Source: CADEFF01 sp964569315 (GTDB lineage: Bacteria > Pseudomonadota > Alphaproteobacteria > Dongiales > Dongiaceae). From it: a DNA stretch of 8,726 nucleotides. Positions 1 to 6,942 of the stretch are shown here, piece after piece. Numbering within the stretch: the first letter of the stretch is position 1; every line of letters begins with the position of its first letter. A model generated the notes under the pieces. That model did no database searches. It saw only the letters and a program-made list of their open reading frames with translations, and was not told where the DNA came from. Location of the stretch: assembly GCA_964569315.1 (NCBI GenBank), contig CAZMUZ010000139.1:1-8726 (forward strand), given 5' to 3'. Both the position numbers and the translations under genes were made by a program.

Positions 1-317
1 CTTCGCTTGAATACGCCTCCGGCGAGAGTCGCACCGGGCACAAGCGTTCGCTCCTCATTCTCCCATTGCGAATGGAATTCTGCTTTATCTGTCACGAAAT
101 ACATCGAGGCTTCTCACAACCATGACGAGTGCTCATGCTCGATAATGCGTCGGATACCCTGGCATCGCCTAGGCTAAATCAACACCGGCGCTCGAGCCGC
201 AGCACCAGGGCCGCACACTCATAAACTCGGCGTCCGCTCTTCCCGAGTGGGTGTCCAAAGATCGTGGGGACCGCCGCCGGGGATCCGCAAACGCCTCGAT
301 GGGCCGGCCTGGGAACG
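1..317. other. Left-edge region with no supported gene
   Basis: I find no convincing gene, RNA or mobile element here. The first 180 bases are visibly richer in A and T than the rest of the window. One plus-strand frame is open from the edge to a TAA at 175-177 (58 codons), but its translation has no recognisable family features and mixed composition, so it is not called. Bases 303-310 form the perfect palindrome GGCCGGCC just past the stop of the VOC gene. I see no clear stem plus T-run terminator for that gene. Confidence 0.5.
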
Positions 318-791
318 TCAGCCGCGCCGCGCCGCCTCGATCGCGGCGACGTCGATCTTCCGCATGTCCATCATCGCTTCGAAGGCGCGCTTCGCCTCGT
401 CGCCGCCGACCGCCAGCGCCTCGGACAGCACGCGCGGCGTGATCTGCCAGGAGATGCCCCACTTGTCCTTGCACCAGCCGCAGGCGCTCTCCTGGCCGCC
501 ATTGCCGACGATGGCGTTCCAGTAGCGGTCGGTCTCGGCCTGATCGTCGGTGGCGATCTGGAACGAGAAGGCCTCGTTGTGCTTGAACGCGGGCCCGCCA
601 TTGAGGCCGAGACAAGGGACGCCGGCCACGGTGAACTCGACCGTCAGCACGTCGCCCTTCTTGCCGGACGGGTAGTCGCTGGGCGCCCGGTGGACGGCGC
701 TCACCCTGCTGTCGGGAAAGGTTTTGGCGTAGAAGCGGGCGGCAGCCTCAGCATCCTTGTCGTACCAGACGCAGATCGTGTTCTTTGCCAT
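318..791 (-). CDS. PhnB-like VOC superfamily protein (3-dmu-9_3-mt type domain)
   Basis: A 157-residue protein of the vicinal oxygen chelate (glyoxalase/bleomycin-resistance) fold, in the PhnB-like group whose Pfam label '3-demethylubiquinone-9 3-methyltransferase' is widely regarded as a misnomer. Visible hallmarks are an N-terminal WYDKDAEAAARFY segment (about 9-21), the GLNGGPAF motif (62-69) followed by NEAFSFQI (72-79), and CGWCKDKWGISWQITP (104-119). These match the usual layout of the family, and length is normal. The ATG at 791 was chosen over the in-frame ATG at 824 because family members begin a few residues before the first beta strand; an AAGGA lies about 13 bases upstream. The gene stands alone on its strand, next to no pathway partner. 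Members are cytosolic and mostly uncharacterised; substrate and metal use cannot be read from the sequence. Confidence 0.9.
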   Translation of the reverse strand: MAKNTICVWYDKDAEAAARFYAKTFPDSRVSAVHRAPSDYPSGKKGDVLTVEFTVAGVPCLGLNGGPAFKHNEAFSFQIATDDQAETDRYWNAIVGNGGQESACGWCKDKWGISWQITPRVLSEALAVGGDEAKRAFEAMMDMRKIDVAAIEAARRG

Positions 792-1048
792 TGCAATTGC
801 GCGTTCCTTTCGCGTTGACGTCAAAATTTCAGCCGCGTTTTCCTATCCGACCTCTGCCGAAATAGGCGGCAAACCGCGTTTTTCCACCCCGGAAGGGTCC
901 GCCGACCTCAGCGTTGCTGTCTCGCATCGGTCAAGAGCGGGCGTGATCTTATCAATTCTGGATGTCGGTTTTACCGCGCGTTTGTGAGCACAGGCTCTGA
1001 CATAACCGTGACCTAGCTGGGCGCTGGCCCCGCTATGCGCTGGCCCTG
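792..1048. other. Intergenic region upstream of the VOC gene
   Basis: No gene is supported. The minus-strand frame that is open across 843-1145 has poor composition and no family features. The only structures seen are the TTGACGTCAA palindrome near the VOC gene and the start of an imperfect 16-base tandem repeat at 1026-1057. The VOC promoter must lie in here, but I cannot place it. Confidence 0.4.
815..824. promoter_or_regulatory. TTGACGTCAA palindrome upstream of the VOC gene
   Basis: A perfect 10-base palindrome, TTGACGTCAA, lies 23 bases before the VOC start codon. It could be a small operator, or its TTGACG half could act as a -35 element, but I find no good -10 at standard spacing. A 10-base palindrome can occur by chance, so this is tentative. 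Confidence 0.2.
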
Positions 1049-1057
1049 CTATGCCCT
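1026..1057. repeat. Imperfect 16-base tandem repeat
   Basis: Two adjacent units, GGCCCCGCTATGCGCT (1026-1041) and GGCCCTGCTATGCCCT (1042-1057), differ at two positions. The second unit covers the stop codon of the 29-residue ORF. It looks like a local slippage duplication; no function is inferred. Confidence 0.6.
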
Positions 1058-1138
1058 GCCCGCCGTCGAGAACAGCCGCCGCTCGAGCCGGGTCAGGCGC
1101 TCGATGCGCGTGGCATATTCTTCCGTCGTCGCGGTCAT
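1049..1138 (-). CDS. Possible 29-residue small protein (or decayed gene start)
   Basis: The ATG at 1138 is preceded by a strong ribosome-binding sequence, GAGGGGG, seven bases upstream. It opens a 29-codon frame ending in TAG at 1049-1051. The predicted peptide starts MTATTEEYATRIERL and continues with a charged TRLERRLF stretch, consistent with one amphipathic helix. It is transcribed divergently from the GNAT gene, and the GACGGTCGTC repeats lie between the two. I do not recognise a family. It could be a real microprotein, the surviving start of a longer gene that has been lost, or a chance ORF. The good spacing to the ribosome-binding site is the main argument for it. Confidence 0.35.
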   Translation of the reverse strand: MTATTEEYATRIERLTRLERRLFSTAGRA

Positions 1139-1244
1139 GGCGCACCCCCTCGCAAGGCCGGCGAGTGTCCCGCAGGCGCCGATGTCATTCAACCGCCCGC
1201 GCCGTTCGCGGCCGCGCCCCCGCGGCGGTCGCCGCCATACCCCC

Positions 1245-1291
1245 GACGGTCGTCATGTCCCGCGACGGTCGTCATATGACGGTCGTCATAT
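1245..1291. promoter_or_regulatory. Triple operator-like element GACGGTCGTC
   Basis: Three copies of a 14-base unit lie at 1245-1258 (GACGGTCGTCATGT), 1264-1277 and 1278-1291 (both GACGGTCGTCATAT, head to tail). The core is an inverted repeat, GACG-GT-CGTC. The last copy sits in an 18-base palindrome at 1274-1291, ATATGACGGTCGTCATAT, with perfect 8-base arms. A TATATT that could be a -10 element (1289-1294) overlaps the last copy. Dyads of this size are typical binding sites for dimeric repressors such as TetR-family proteins, so repression of the downstream GNAT gene, and perhaps of the divergent small ORF, is a reasonable inference. No regulator gene is present in the window. Confidence 0.6.
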
Positions 1292-1387
1292 ATTGTGTCG
1301 AGACAAAGGACCGGCGATGCGGCCTCTTCCGCCGGCCGGGGAATTCGCGGAAGCTGCGAGGCTCCGAATCGCGGAAGAGGCGGTCCC

Positions 1388-2107
1388 ATGTCGGATCACA
1401 AGTCGGATCACAAGAACGCGCTCGGCCAGCCGATCGGCTTTCCGGTGCCGAACTGGACGGCGCGGCCGCGCCCCCCGCGCACGCCGATGACCGGCCGCCA
1501 TGTGCGGGTCGAGCCGATCGACGTGGCGCGCCACGCCGCCGATCTCCATGCGGCGAACCTCGCGGACAGGGAGAACCGGATCTGGACCTACCTGCCCTAC
1601 GGCCCCTTCGAGACGGTCGAGGGTTACAGCGCCTGGGTGACATCGGCCTGCCTCGGCGACGACCCCCTCTTCCACGCGATCGTCGACCTCGAGACGGGCA
1701 AGGCGGTCGGGATCGCCAGCTACCTGCGCATCGATCCGGCGAACGGCGTGATCGAGACGGGGCATATCAACTATTCGCCGCTGCTGCAGCGGAGCCGCGG
1801 TGCCACCGAGGCCATGTTCCTGATGATGGCCCGCGTCTTCGACGAGCTCGGCTACCGGCGCTACGAATGGAAATGCGACGCGCTCAACGGCCCCTCCCGC
1901 GCGGCGGCCGAGCGGCTCGGCTTCGTCTTCGAGGGCATCTTCCGCCAGGCGGTTATCTACAAGAACCGCAACCGCGACACGGCCTGGTATTCGATCACCG
2001 ACAGGGAATGGCCGCTGGTGAAACGCGCCTTCGAGCGCTGGCTCGAGCCGGCGAATTTCGACGCCGCCGGCCGGCAGCGCCAGAGCCTCTCGGCGCTGAT
2101 GCGTTAA
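1388..2107 (+). CDS. GNAT family N-acetyltransferase (RimJ/RimL-like, Acetyltransf_3 type)
   Basis: A 239-residue cytosolic acetyltransferase predicted to move the acetyl group of acetyl-CoA to an amine; the acceptor is unknown. The N-terminus (about 1-35) is a polar, Pro-rich extension, then TGRHVRVEPID (35-45) begins the fold. RSRGATEA (135-142) matches the acetyl-CoA pyrophosphate-binding loop, WKCDALNGPSRAAAERLGF (161-179) matches the N-x-x-S-x-x-x-A-x-x-x-GF segment of the RimJ/RimL group, and FEGIFRQAVIYKNRNRDTAWYSI (181-203) is the usual closing strand. The ATG at 1388 was chosen because GAAGAGG sits seven bases upstream; the in-frame ATG at 1295 lies in the operator region. The first codons carry a perfect 12-base tandem duplication (1391-1414), so SDHK occurs twice. 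The operator-like repeats begin about 140 bases upstream. Confidence 0.92.
   Translation: MSDHKSDHKNALGQPIGFPVPNWTARPRPPRTPMTGRHVRVEPIDVARHAADLHAANLADRENRIWTYLPYGPFETVEGYSAWVTSACLGDDPLFHAIVDLETGKAVGIASYLRIDPANGVIETGHINYSPLLQRSRGATEAMFLMMARVFDELGYRRYEWKCDALNGPSRAAAERLGFVFEGIFRQAVIYKNRNRDTAWYSITDREWPLVKRAFERWLEPANFDAAGRQRQSLSALMR
1391..1414 (+). repeat. 12-base tandem duplication inside the GNAT gene
   Basis: TCGGATCACAAG occurs twice in direct succession, directly after the ATG, encoding SDHK-SDHK. It is in frame and in a region that should be disordered, so it is probably neutral slippage. Confidence 0.85.
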
Positions 2108-2157
2108 GGGCGCTTGTTGCGCGGACCGTCGAGTCAAGGAACGGGGTTGAGTGTAAC

Positions 2158-2610
2158 GTGAGCCTTCTGCCGCCGATCAAGGAAGTCACGTTCCCCAACT
2201 TTGTTCGCGAAACAACAGAGCTTCTTGGACCGTTGTTCCGCGAGCACAATTTTTCGGGTCCAACAGTGACCCGGGATGGTCGATGGCTGTATTTTATGCG
2301 ATTTGATAAACCATCACTTAGCTTCGAGATAATTTACAATGAGCTTCATCATGATCTGTACATCAACGTAATTATCCCAAAGGGATTGACGCTCGGATAC
2401 ATGTTGGAGTTCGTTATACGAACCTTAGGAAGAGAACTGCCGGATTACGTACCGCACCTCCCGACATCACCTAATAAATCAGCGAGCGACTTTTATCCCG
2501 ATCTAGCCGCATACAAACGACTGCTGACCGAGTGTGCGATCGACATCCTTTCAGGCGAGATCGTTCTGGACCATAAGACTCTCAATAGCCACTTGCGCGG
2601 TCGGCAATAG
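2158..2610 (+). CDS. Orphan protein of unknown function, AT-richer than its surroundings
   Basis: A 150-residue protein that I do not recognise. It has no signal peptide, membrane segment or known motif that I can see. It looks like a small soluble alpha/beta protein: strands near WLYFMRFD (43-50), SFEIIYN (55-61) and LYINVII (67-73), then a helix around LGYMLEFVIRTLG (79-91). The start is taken as GTG at 2158 because no better in-frame start follows the upstream gene; the ribosome-binding site is weak (GGGG 11 bases upstream). Composition departs sharply from its neighbours: bases 2281-2340 contain only 20 G or C in 60. That suggests acquisition by transfer. It follows the GNAT gene by 50 bases and ends 4 bases from the stop of the convergent operon. 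Size and fold are compatible with an immunity-type protein, but no toxin is present, so this is speculation. Confidence 0.75.
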   Translation: MSLLPPIKEVTFPNFVRETTELLGPLFREHNFSGPTVTRDGRWLYFMRFDKPSLSFEIIYNELHHDLYINVIIPKGLTLGYMLEFVIRTLGRELPDYVPHLPTSPNKSASDFYPDLAAYKRLLTECAIDILSGEIVLDHKTLNSHLRGRQ

Positions 2611-2614
2611 CGAC

Positions 2615-5600
2615 CTAATTCGCGGCCGTTGCGGCAGCTGGCAACGCCGCTTCCTGCGTGGCGTCGCCCGAAGCCGGCGCCAGGAAGCGCTGGCGGTAAT
2701 CGGTGAGAAAGCCTTCGAGCCGGCCGACGCCGGCAAGGCGTGCGGCCAATCCGGCGCTGTCCGCGGTTGCGAGGTCGCCGGTCAGGAGCTGGAAGGCGGC
2801 GGCGTCGGGCGTCTCCGCCATGGCGGGACCGAAGCGTTGCTTCAGCGCCGCGAGACCGGCGCTGTCGTCGGCCAGCGTCAGGGCGACGGCGGCGCTCTTC
2901 ACGCGACGCGCCTCCTCCGCGGTGATCTGTTCCGGCTCGGCATCGGCGAGCAGCGTCCCGATCGCCGCGGCGGCGGCGGGCCATTCCTTCGCCTGCCAAT
3001 AGATGCGCACCCGGAGCTTCGCGGCCTCGGGATCCTGATCCGGCTCGATGAGAGCGAGCGCGTCGGGAACCCGGCCGAGCAGTGCCAGCGCTTCCGCTTC
3101 GAGCCGGCGGCGATCGCCGGCGAGCGCCGGATCGAGATCGGCCCCGTCGCTCCGGGCGAGTGCCGCGATGGCGGCCTCGGGCCGATCGTCCATCAGCCGG
3201 ATCACCGCCAGCCTTGCGCCGACCCGCGCCTTCTCCGCGCCCGTCAGGCGGTGCGATACCTGCTCGTCGAGCAGTGCCGCGGCGCGATCGAGGAGATCGA
3301 TCTGCACGAAGCGTTCGGCGAGGCCCTGCAGGATGCGGTCGCCCGCGACGCCGGTCGGCGTCAACTCGGGGAACTCGTCATAGAGCGCCAGCGCCTCGAA
3401 GGGCGTGGTCGAGCTGTCGCCGGCCGTGTCGAAGGCGCCGCGGAAGGCCTTGTCCATGGTGGCCAGGATCGCCGGCGTGCCCGGGTGATCCGGATGGTCG
3501 GCGACGAGCTGGCGCATCAGCCCGAGGCCGTCGCGCAGCCTTCCGGCATCGAGATAGAGGCCCGCCAGGCGGTGCAGGATATCGAACTCGAGCCCGTCGT
3601 CGTGCCAGCCGAAACGCAAGGCCTCGAGCTCGGGGATCGCCTCCGCGCCGTCGATCGCTTCCGTCTCCAGCAGCAGGTCGGCGAGCCCGAACTGCGCGCG
3701 CGCGCGGGTTTCGGGATCGCGGGATTGCGCGGCCTTCTCCCAGGCGTCGCGCGCCTCGGCGGTGCGGCCCTCGACGCGGGCGAGGAGGCCTTCGAGATAG
3801 AGCACATGATCGGCGGCGGCGGCATCGGGCGCCTCGCCCTTCAACCGCTCGACCCATTCGGCGGCGCCCACCGTATCGAGCGTGCGGATGGCGGCTTCGG
3901 CCGCCTGCTGACCGATGAGGGTGCGCATCGCCGGCGGATAGTCGGCGAGCAGGGTCGGCGCGGCGACGAAATCGGAGGCGGCGCTTTCCCAGTGGCCGTC
4001 GGCCGACGCGATCATGCCGCGCCAGGGCTCGGCCTCCACCTCGCCGTTCAGCACCGGGGCGGCGAGCAGCGGACGCGCCGAATCGATCTCGCCCATCAGG
4101 ATCCTGGCCGCGGCCGAGATCAGCAGCAGCTCGGGATCGTCCGCCGCGCTCTTGCGGTCATGCAGCACGAGATCCACGAGGCCCGCTGCCTCGGCGGAAC
4201 GGTCATGCGCAAAATAGAACTGCGCGAGCGCCACGCGGGGCAAGTCGCGATCGGCCTCCGGCGCCTCGATCACGGCGCGATTGAGCTCGGCTTCCACCGA
4301 GGCGAATTTGCCGCGCTCCTCGAGCCGCCAGGCGGGCAGGTCGAACAGCCGATCGACCGCCGGGATGGCGGCGGGCATCGTCTCCTCCATCGCCTCGCCT
4401 TCTTCGAGCGCAGCACCGCTGGCGGTATCGGCGGGGCCGAAGGCGCGCGCCGTCGCGGCAACGCCGAGCGTAACGCCGTCATCGAGCGCCGCGATCTCGA
4501 CGCCGTCGCCGGAAAGCTCGACGGCAATCCCCTGGATCGTCGGCAGGACGCGGAAGGCCGGCCAGGTCACCAACGCCAGCACGCCCTCGCCCGCCTTCGC
4601 GACCGGCACGACCATGATCTCGTCGCCGACTTCGGGATCGACGAGGCGGAGTACCGGGCCGGGCGCAGCCGTGCGCAGCATCAGCGTCGGCGCCGGCGCC
4701 GGCATGCCGCCATCCGCCGGCGCGAAGGGCAGCACGGCAAGCTCGCTCGCGGCTCCCTCGGCCCGCGGCTGAAGCTCGACGATCCAGGCCGTCCCCTGCT
4801 GCTTCGGCGCGGCCCCGAGGCGGTCGAGCCCGACCAGGCGCAGGGCGGCCCCGGCGCCGGCGACGGATTGCGCCGTGAGGCCCGGAATCTCGAGCGCGGC
4901 AAGCGCCGCGAGATCGAACCGCGCCGGGCGATCGAACACCAGCCAGAGCGCGCCCGCGCGCCGGAAGAGCGCCAGCCGCGTCGGCTCGCTCCAGGGCAGG
5001 CGAAGCTCGATGCCCTCGCCGACCGCCCGGGCGCCGATGGTCATCACCGGCGCAGCGGCGTCGAGGTCGCCCGCGTCCGATGTCGCCGTCGCGAGGCTTC
5101 CGGCGGAAGCGCTCGCAGCATCGGAACCGGACATGAACTCGGCCGCCGTCATCGCATTGGGCTGCAGCGCCTTGCGCGGATCGGGATGCGGCAAGGCCGG
5201 CGGTACGGCGGTCGCCGGTTCCGGCGGTTCGCTTGCGGCGATGTCGGGCGTCGTCGCGTCGTTGGCAGGCGATGTCCCGGCCGGAGCGGTTTCCTCCGCA
5301 GCCGAAGCCTCGGCGGGAGCCGCTTCCGGTGCCGGCGCCGCGTCTGCGCTCGCCACGGCCGGAGCCGGTGTTTCGACCGGCGGTGCCGCCTGTTGCGCCG
5401 CCGGCTCCATCGCGGCGGCAGCAGCGGCCGGATCGCGGCTGAGATCGAGCACGATGCGCGGCCCGTCGCGGAAATCCTTGATGACCGTACCGGGCTCCAG
5501 CGACAAAGTGAGGGACGGATGCTCCCGGTCCGTGGCGGCGGTGAAATCCTTCACCGGCGCCGGCAGACGGTTCGCCGCGCCATCGAGCGCGAGACGCGCC

Positions 5601-6343
5601 GGGGCATCGAAGCTGATGGTCGCGCTGTCGCCCTCGCGCGCGATGCGATAGGGCACTTCCCGCGGCCAGTCGAAGACCAGCCGCCCGAAACCGTCATGCT
5701 GCCCCACCCTGAGTCGCACCGTGGGTGGCGGTGCACTCGATGCCCCCGCCGATGCCCCGGTCTCCGGCAGCAGGTCGGTCGGCATGGCGGTCGCCTGCGC
5801 GGCCGGCGTGCCCGGTGCGGGCGCGCCCGGTGCCGGCACAGAGGGAACCGGCAGGGCCTGCGGCAAGGTGGTGGTCGCGGGTTTCGCGGTGCCGACCAGA
5901 ACCGGTGTCGTGGCGGCCAGGCTATCGACGGGTGCGGGTGCGGGTGCCGGCGTCGGCTTCGCCTCCGGCGCCACGCCGATCAGATCGATCGCGACCTTGG
6001 GGCCGTCGGTGAAATGGCGCAGCTTCCAGCCCTGGGTCAGGTCGAACACCAGCCGCCGCTCGCCGCTCCCGGCATCGAGCCCGGCGATATAGGGCTTCAG
6101 CAGGCCGAGCGCGCGGTCGAGCGCGAAGACCGCCGGGCGGTCGAACGCCACCGTGAGCTGGTCGCCCTGGAGGCTCACGCGATAACCGACCGGCGTCGCC
6201 CAGTCGAAGACGAGGCGCGCGAACCCCTCCTCGCCATGCACCCAGCCTCGCGCGCGCACCGTTTCCGTCTCGGCCGACTGCGCCGCGGCGAGCCCCAGCA
6301 TGAGGAAGCCGAAGGTGACCAGCAGGCTGACGAACCACCTCAC
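2615..6343 (-). CDS. Large exported protein with AMIN-like repeats and a TPR-like region
   Basis: A 1242-residue protein. Residues 1-24 are a Sec-type signal peptide (FVSLLVTFGFLMLGLAAA core, cleavage around 21-24), so it is periplasmic or envelope-associated. Two clearly related beta-rich domains follow, at about 25-125 and 208-303: both carry GF-x-RLVFDW, a Y-R-V/I strand, and a closing DGP-(K/R)-(V/I)-x-(I/L)-DL. This resembles the AMIN domain of cell-wall and secretin proteins. A weaker third copy lies at about 433-527, with a possible partial fourth at 556-630. The linkers (126-207, 304-430) are rich in Pro and Ala. Residues about 664-1222 are helical repeats of TPR character (for example LYLEGLLARVEGRTAEARDAW). 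Start: GTG at 6343, eight bases after GGAGGA, in a GTGA overlap with the stop of the preceding gene. It is the last gene of the operon. Role inferred: wall-contacting scaffold for the MotB-like proteins. Confidence 0.88.
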   Translation of the reverse strand: MRWFVSLLVTFGFLMLGLAAAQSAETETVRARGWVHGEEGFARLVFDWATPVGYRVSLQGDQLTVAFDRPAVFALDRALGLLKPYIAGLDAGSGERRLVFDLTQGWKLRHFTDGPKVAIDLIGVAPEAKPTPAPAPAPVDSLAATTPVLVGTAKPATTTLPQALPVPSVPAPGAPAPGTPAAQATAMPTDLLPETGASAGASSAPPPTVRLRVGQHDGFGRLVFDWPREVPYRIAREGDSATISFDAPARLALDGAANRLPAPVKDFTAATDREHPSLTLSLEPGTVIKDFRDGPRIVLDLSRDPAAAAAAMEPAAQQAAPPVETPAPAVASADAAPAPEAAPAEASAAEETAPAGTSPANDATTPDIAASEPPEPATAVPPALPHPDPRKALQPNAMTAAEFMSGSDAASASAGSLATATSDAGDLDAAAPVMTIGARAVGEGIELRLPWSEPTRLALFRRAGALWLVFDRPARFDLAALAALEIPGLTAQSVAGAGAALRLVGLDRLGAAPKQQGTAWIVELQPRAEGAASELAVLPFAPADGGMPAPAPTLMLRTAAPGPVLRLVDPEVGDEIMVVPVAKAGEGVLALVTWPAFRVLPTIQGIAVELSGDGVEIAALDDGVTLGVAATARAFGPADTASGAALEEGEAMEETMPAAIPAVDRLFDLPAWRLEERGKFASVEAELNRAVIEAPEADRDLPRVALAQFYFAHDRSAEAAGLVDLVLHDRKSAADDPELLLISAAARILMGEIDSARPLLAAPVLNGEVEAEPWRGMIASADGHWESAASDFVAAPTLLADYPPAMRTLIGQQAAEAAIRTLDTVGAAEWVERLKGEAPDAAAADHVLYLEGLLARVEGRTAEARDAWEKAAQSRDPETRARAQFGLADLLLETEAIDGAEAIPELEALRFGWHDDGLEFDILHRLAGLYLDAGRLRDGLGLMRQLVADHPDHPGTPAILATMDKAFRGAFDTAGDSSTTPFEALALYDEFPELTPTGVAGDRILQGLAERFVQIDLLDRAAALLDEQVSHRLTGAEKARVGARLAVIRLMDDRPEAAIAALARSDGADLDPALAGDRRRLEAEALALLGRVPDALALIEPDQDPEAAKLRVRIYWQAKEWPAAAAAIGTLLADAEPEQITAEEARRVKSAAVALTLADDSAGLAALKQRFGPAMAETPDAAAFQLLTGDLATADSAGLAARLAGVGRLEGFLTDYRQRFLAPASGDATQEAALPAAATAAN

Positions 6344-6942
6344 GGCGCATGTCCTCCGGCGGGATCGAGCAGCAGCCTGATGCGCGGCGAGACTGTCGTC
6401 GTCGCCATCGCGAAGCCCTGCGCCGGGCCGCCGAGCCCGGCGCGCCGGAGCGCGCCCGCGATCAGCCCGGCTTCGGCGAAGGCGTCCTGCCACTGCTTGG
6501 CGTCGGCGGCATCGCGCACCGCGATCTGCACCCCGACCGAGACCGGCAGCCGTCGCAGCAGCGCCTCGAGCGGCGCGACGCCGCCATTCGGCAGGCGGCG
6601 GAGATCGATCGCGACCTTGCCGGCCACGGCCGATACCTCGATATCGGACAGCGCCGCCGCCGCGATGCGGTCGCGCAGCAGGGCCGCGAGATAGCCCGCA
6701 TCGAGACTGCCCGCGAGCATCTCCGCCGTGAGGGCCGCGTCGCGGTCCTCGCGGTCGGCGCCCATGGCGAGCGTGTCTGCGGTCGCGCCGAAATACTGGT
6801 TCCAGCGCGCCTCGTCGAAGCGCGACATGGCGTATTGCAGCAGGAAGAAGGCCAGCAGGATACCGACCAGATCGACGAAGGTGATGAGCCAGGGCGTGCC
6901 GCGTCGCGACGCCTCCCCGAGCGAATGGCCGAGCCCGATCAT
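6340..6942 (-). CDS. MotB-like single-pass inner-membrane protein, second copy
   Basis: A 200-residue protein with a short cytoplasmic N-terminus, one membrane segment (about 17-37) and a periplasmic remainder. The segment TPWLITFVDLVGILLAFFLL (16-35) closely follows the MotB pattern W-x-x-(T/S)-(F/Y)-x-D-L-x-x-x-L-L-x-F-F, and Asp24 sits where MotB carries its proton-accepting Asp. The periplasmic part (about 83-193) has the rough strand and helix order of an OmpA-like domain but lacks the DxxG and Arg residues that bind peptidoglycan in MotB and Pal. It is shorter than typical MotB (about 300 residues). Start ATG at 6942 overlaps the previous stop as ATGA; GAGG lies seven bases upstream. 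A proton-channel B-subunit role needs a MotA/TolQ-type partner, which is not in the window. Confidence 0.8.
   Translation of the reverse strand: MIGLGHSLGEASRRGTPWLITFVDLVGILLAFFLLQYAMSRFDEARWNQYFGATADTLAMGADREDRDAALTAEMLAGSLDAGYLAALLRDRIAAAALSDIEVSAVAGKVAIDLRRLPNGGVAPLEALLRRLPVSVGVQIAVRDAADAKQWQDAFAEAGLIAGALRRAGLGGPAQGFAMATTTVSPRIRLLLDPAGGHAP

Noticed and set aside
1..177. Open plus-strand frame from the left edge to a TAA
   Set aside because: 58 codons with no family features; it could be the end of a gene cut by the edge, but nothing positive supports that.
1245..1291. CRISPR-like or mobile-element repeat
   Set aside because: Units are only 14 bases, two are directly adjacent and there are no spacers of constant size; the internal dyad fits an operator much better.
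1286..2137. Minus-strand open frame opposite the GNAT gene
   Set aside because: The plus strand encodes clear GNAT motifs with a ribosome-binding site; the opposite frame has no recognisable motif.
1051..2157. Plus-strand open frame leading into the orphan gene
   Set aside because: The frame is open by chance across the GNAT gene and operator; it is Arg/Pro-rich there, and the composition changes to normal protein only near the GTG at 2158.
2629..2647. Hairpin GTTGC/GCAAC near the convergent gene ends as a bidirectional terminator
   Set aside because: The stem is short, lies inside the coding part of the AMIN/TPR gene and has no T-run on either side.
5931..5948. Short tandem repeat GGTGCG
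   Set aside because: It is simply the codons of an Ala-Pro run in the linker of the AMIN/TPR protein.
2534..6694. Very long plus-strand open frame opposite the AMIN/TPR gene
   Set aside because: It is a GC-driven shadow: Arg/Gly-rich, without family features, antisense to a protein with a signal peptide, duplicated domains and a good ribosome-binding site.
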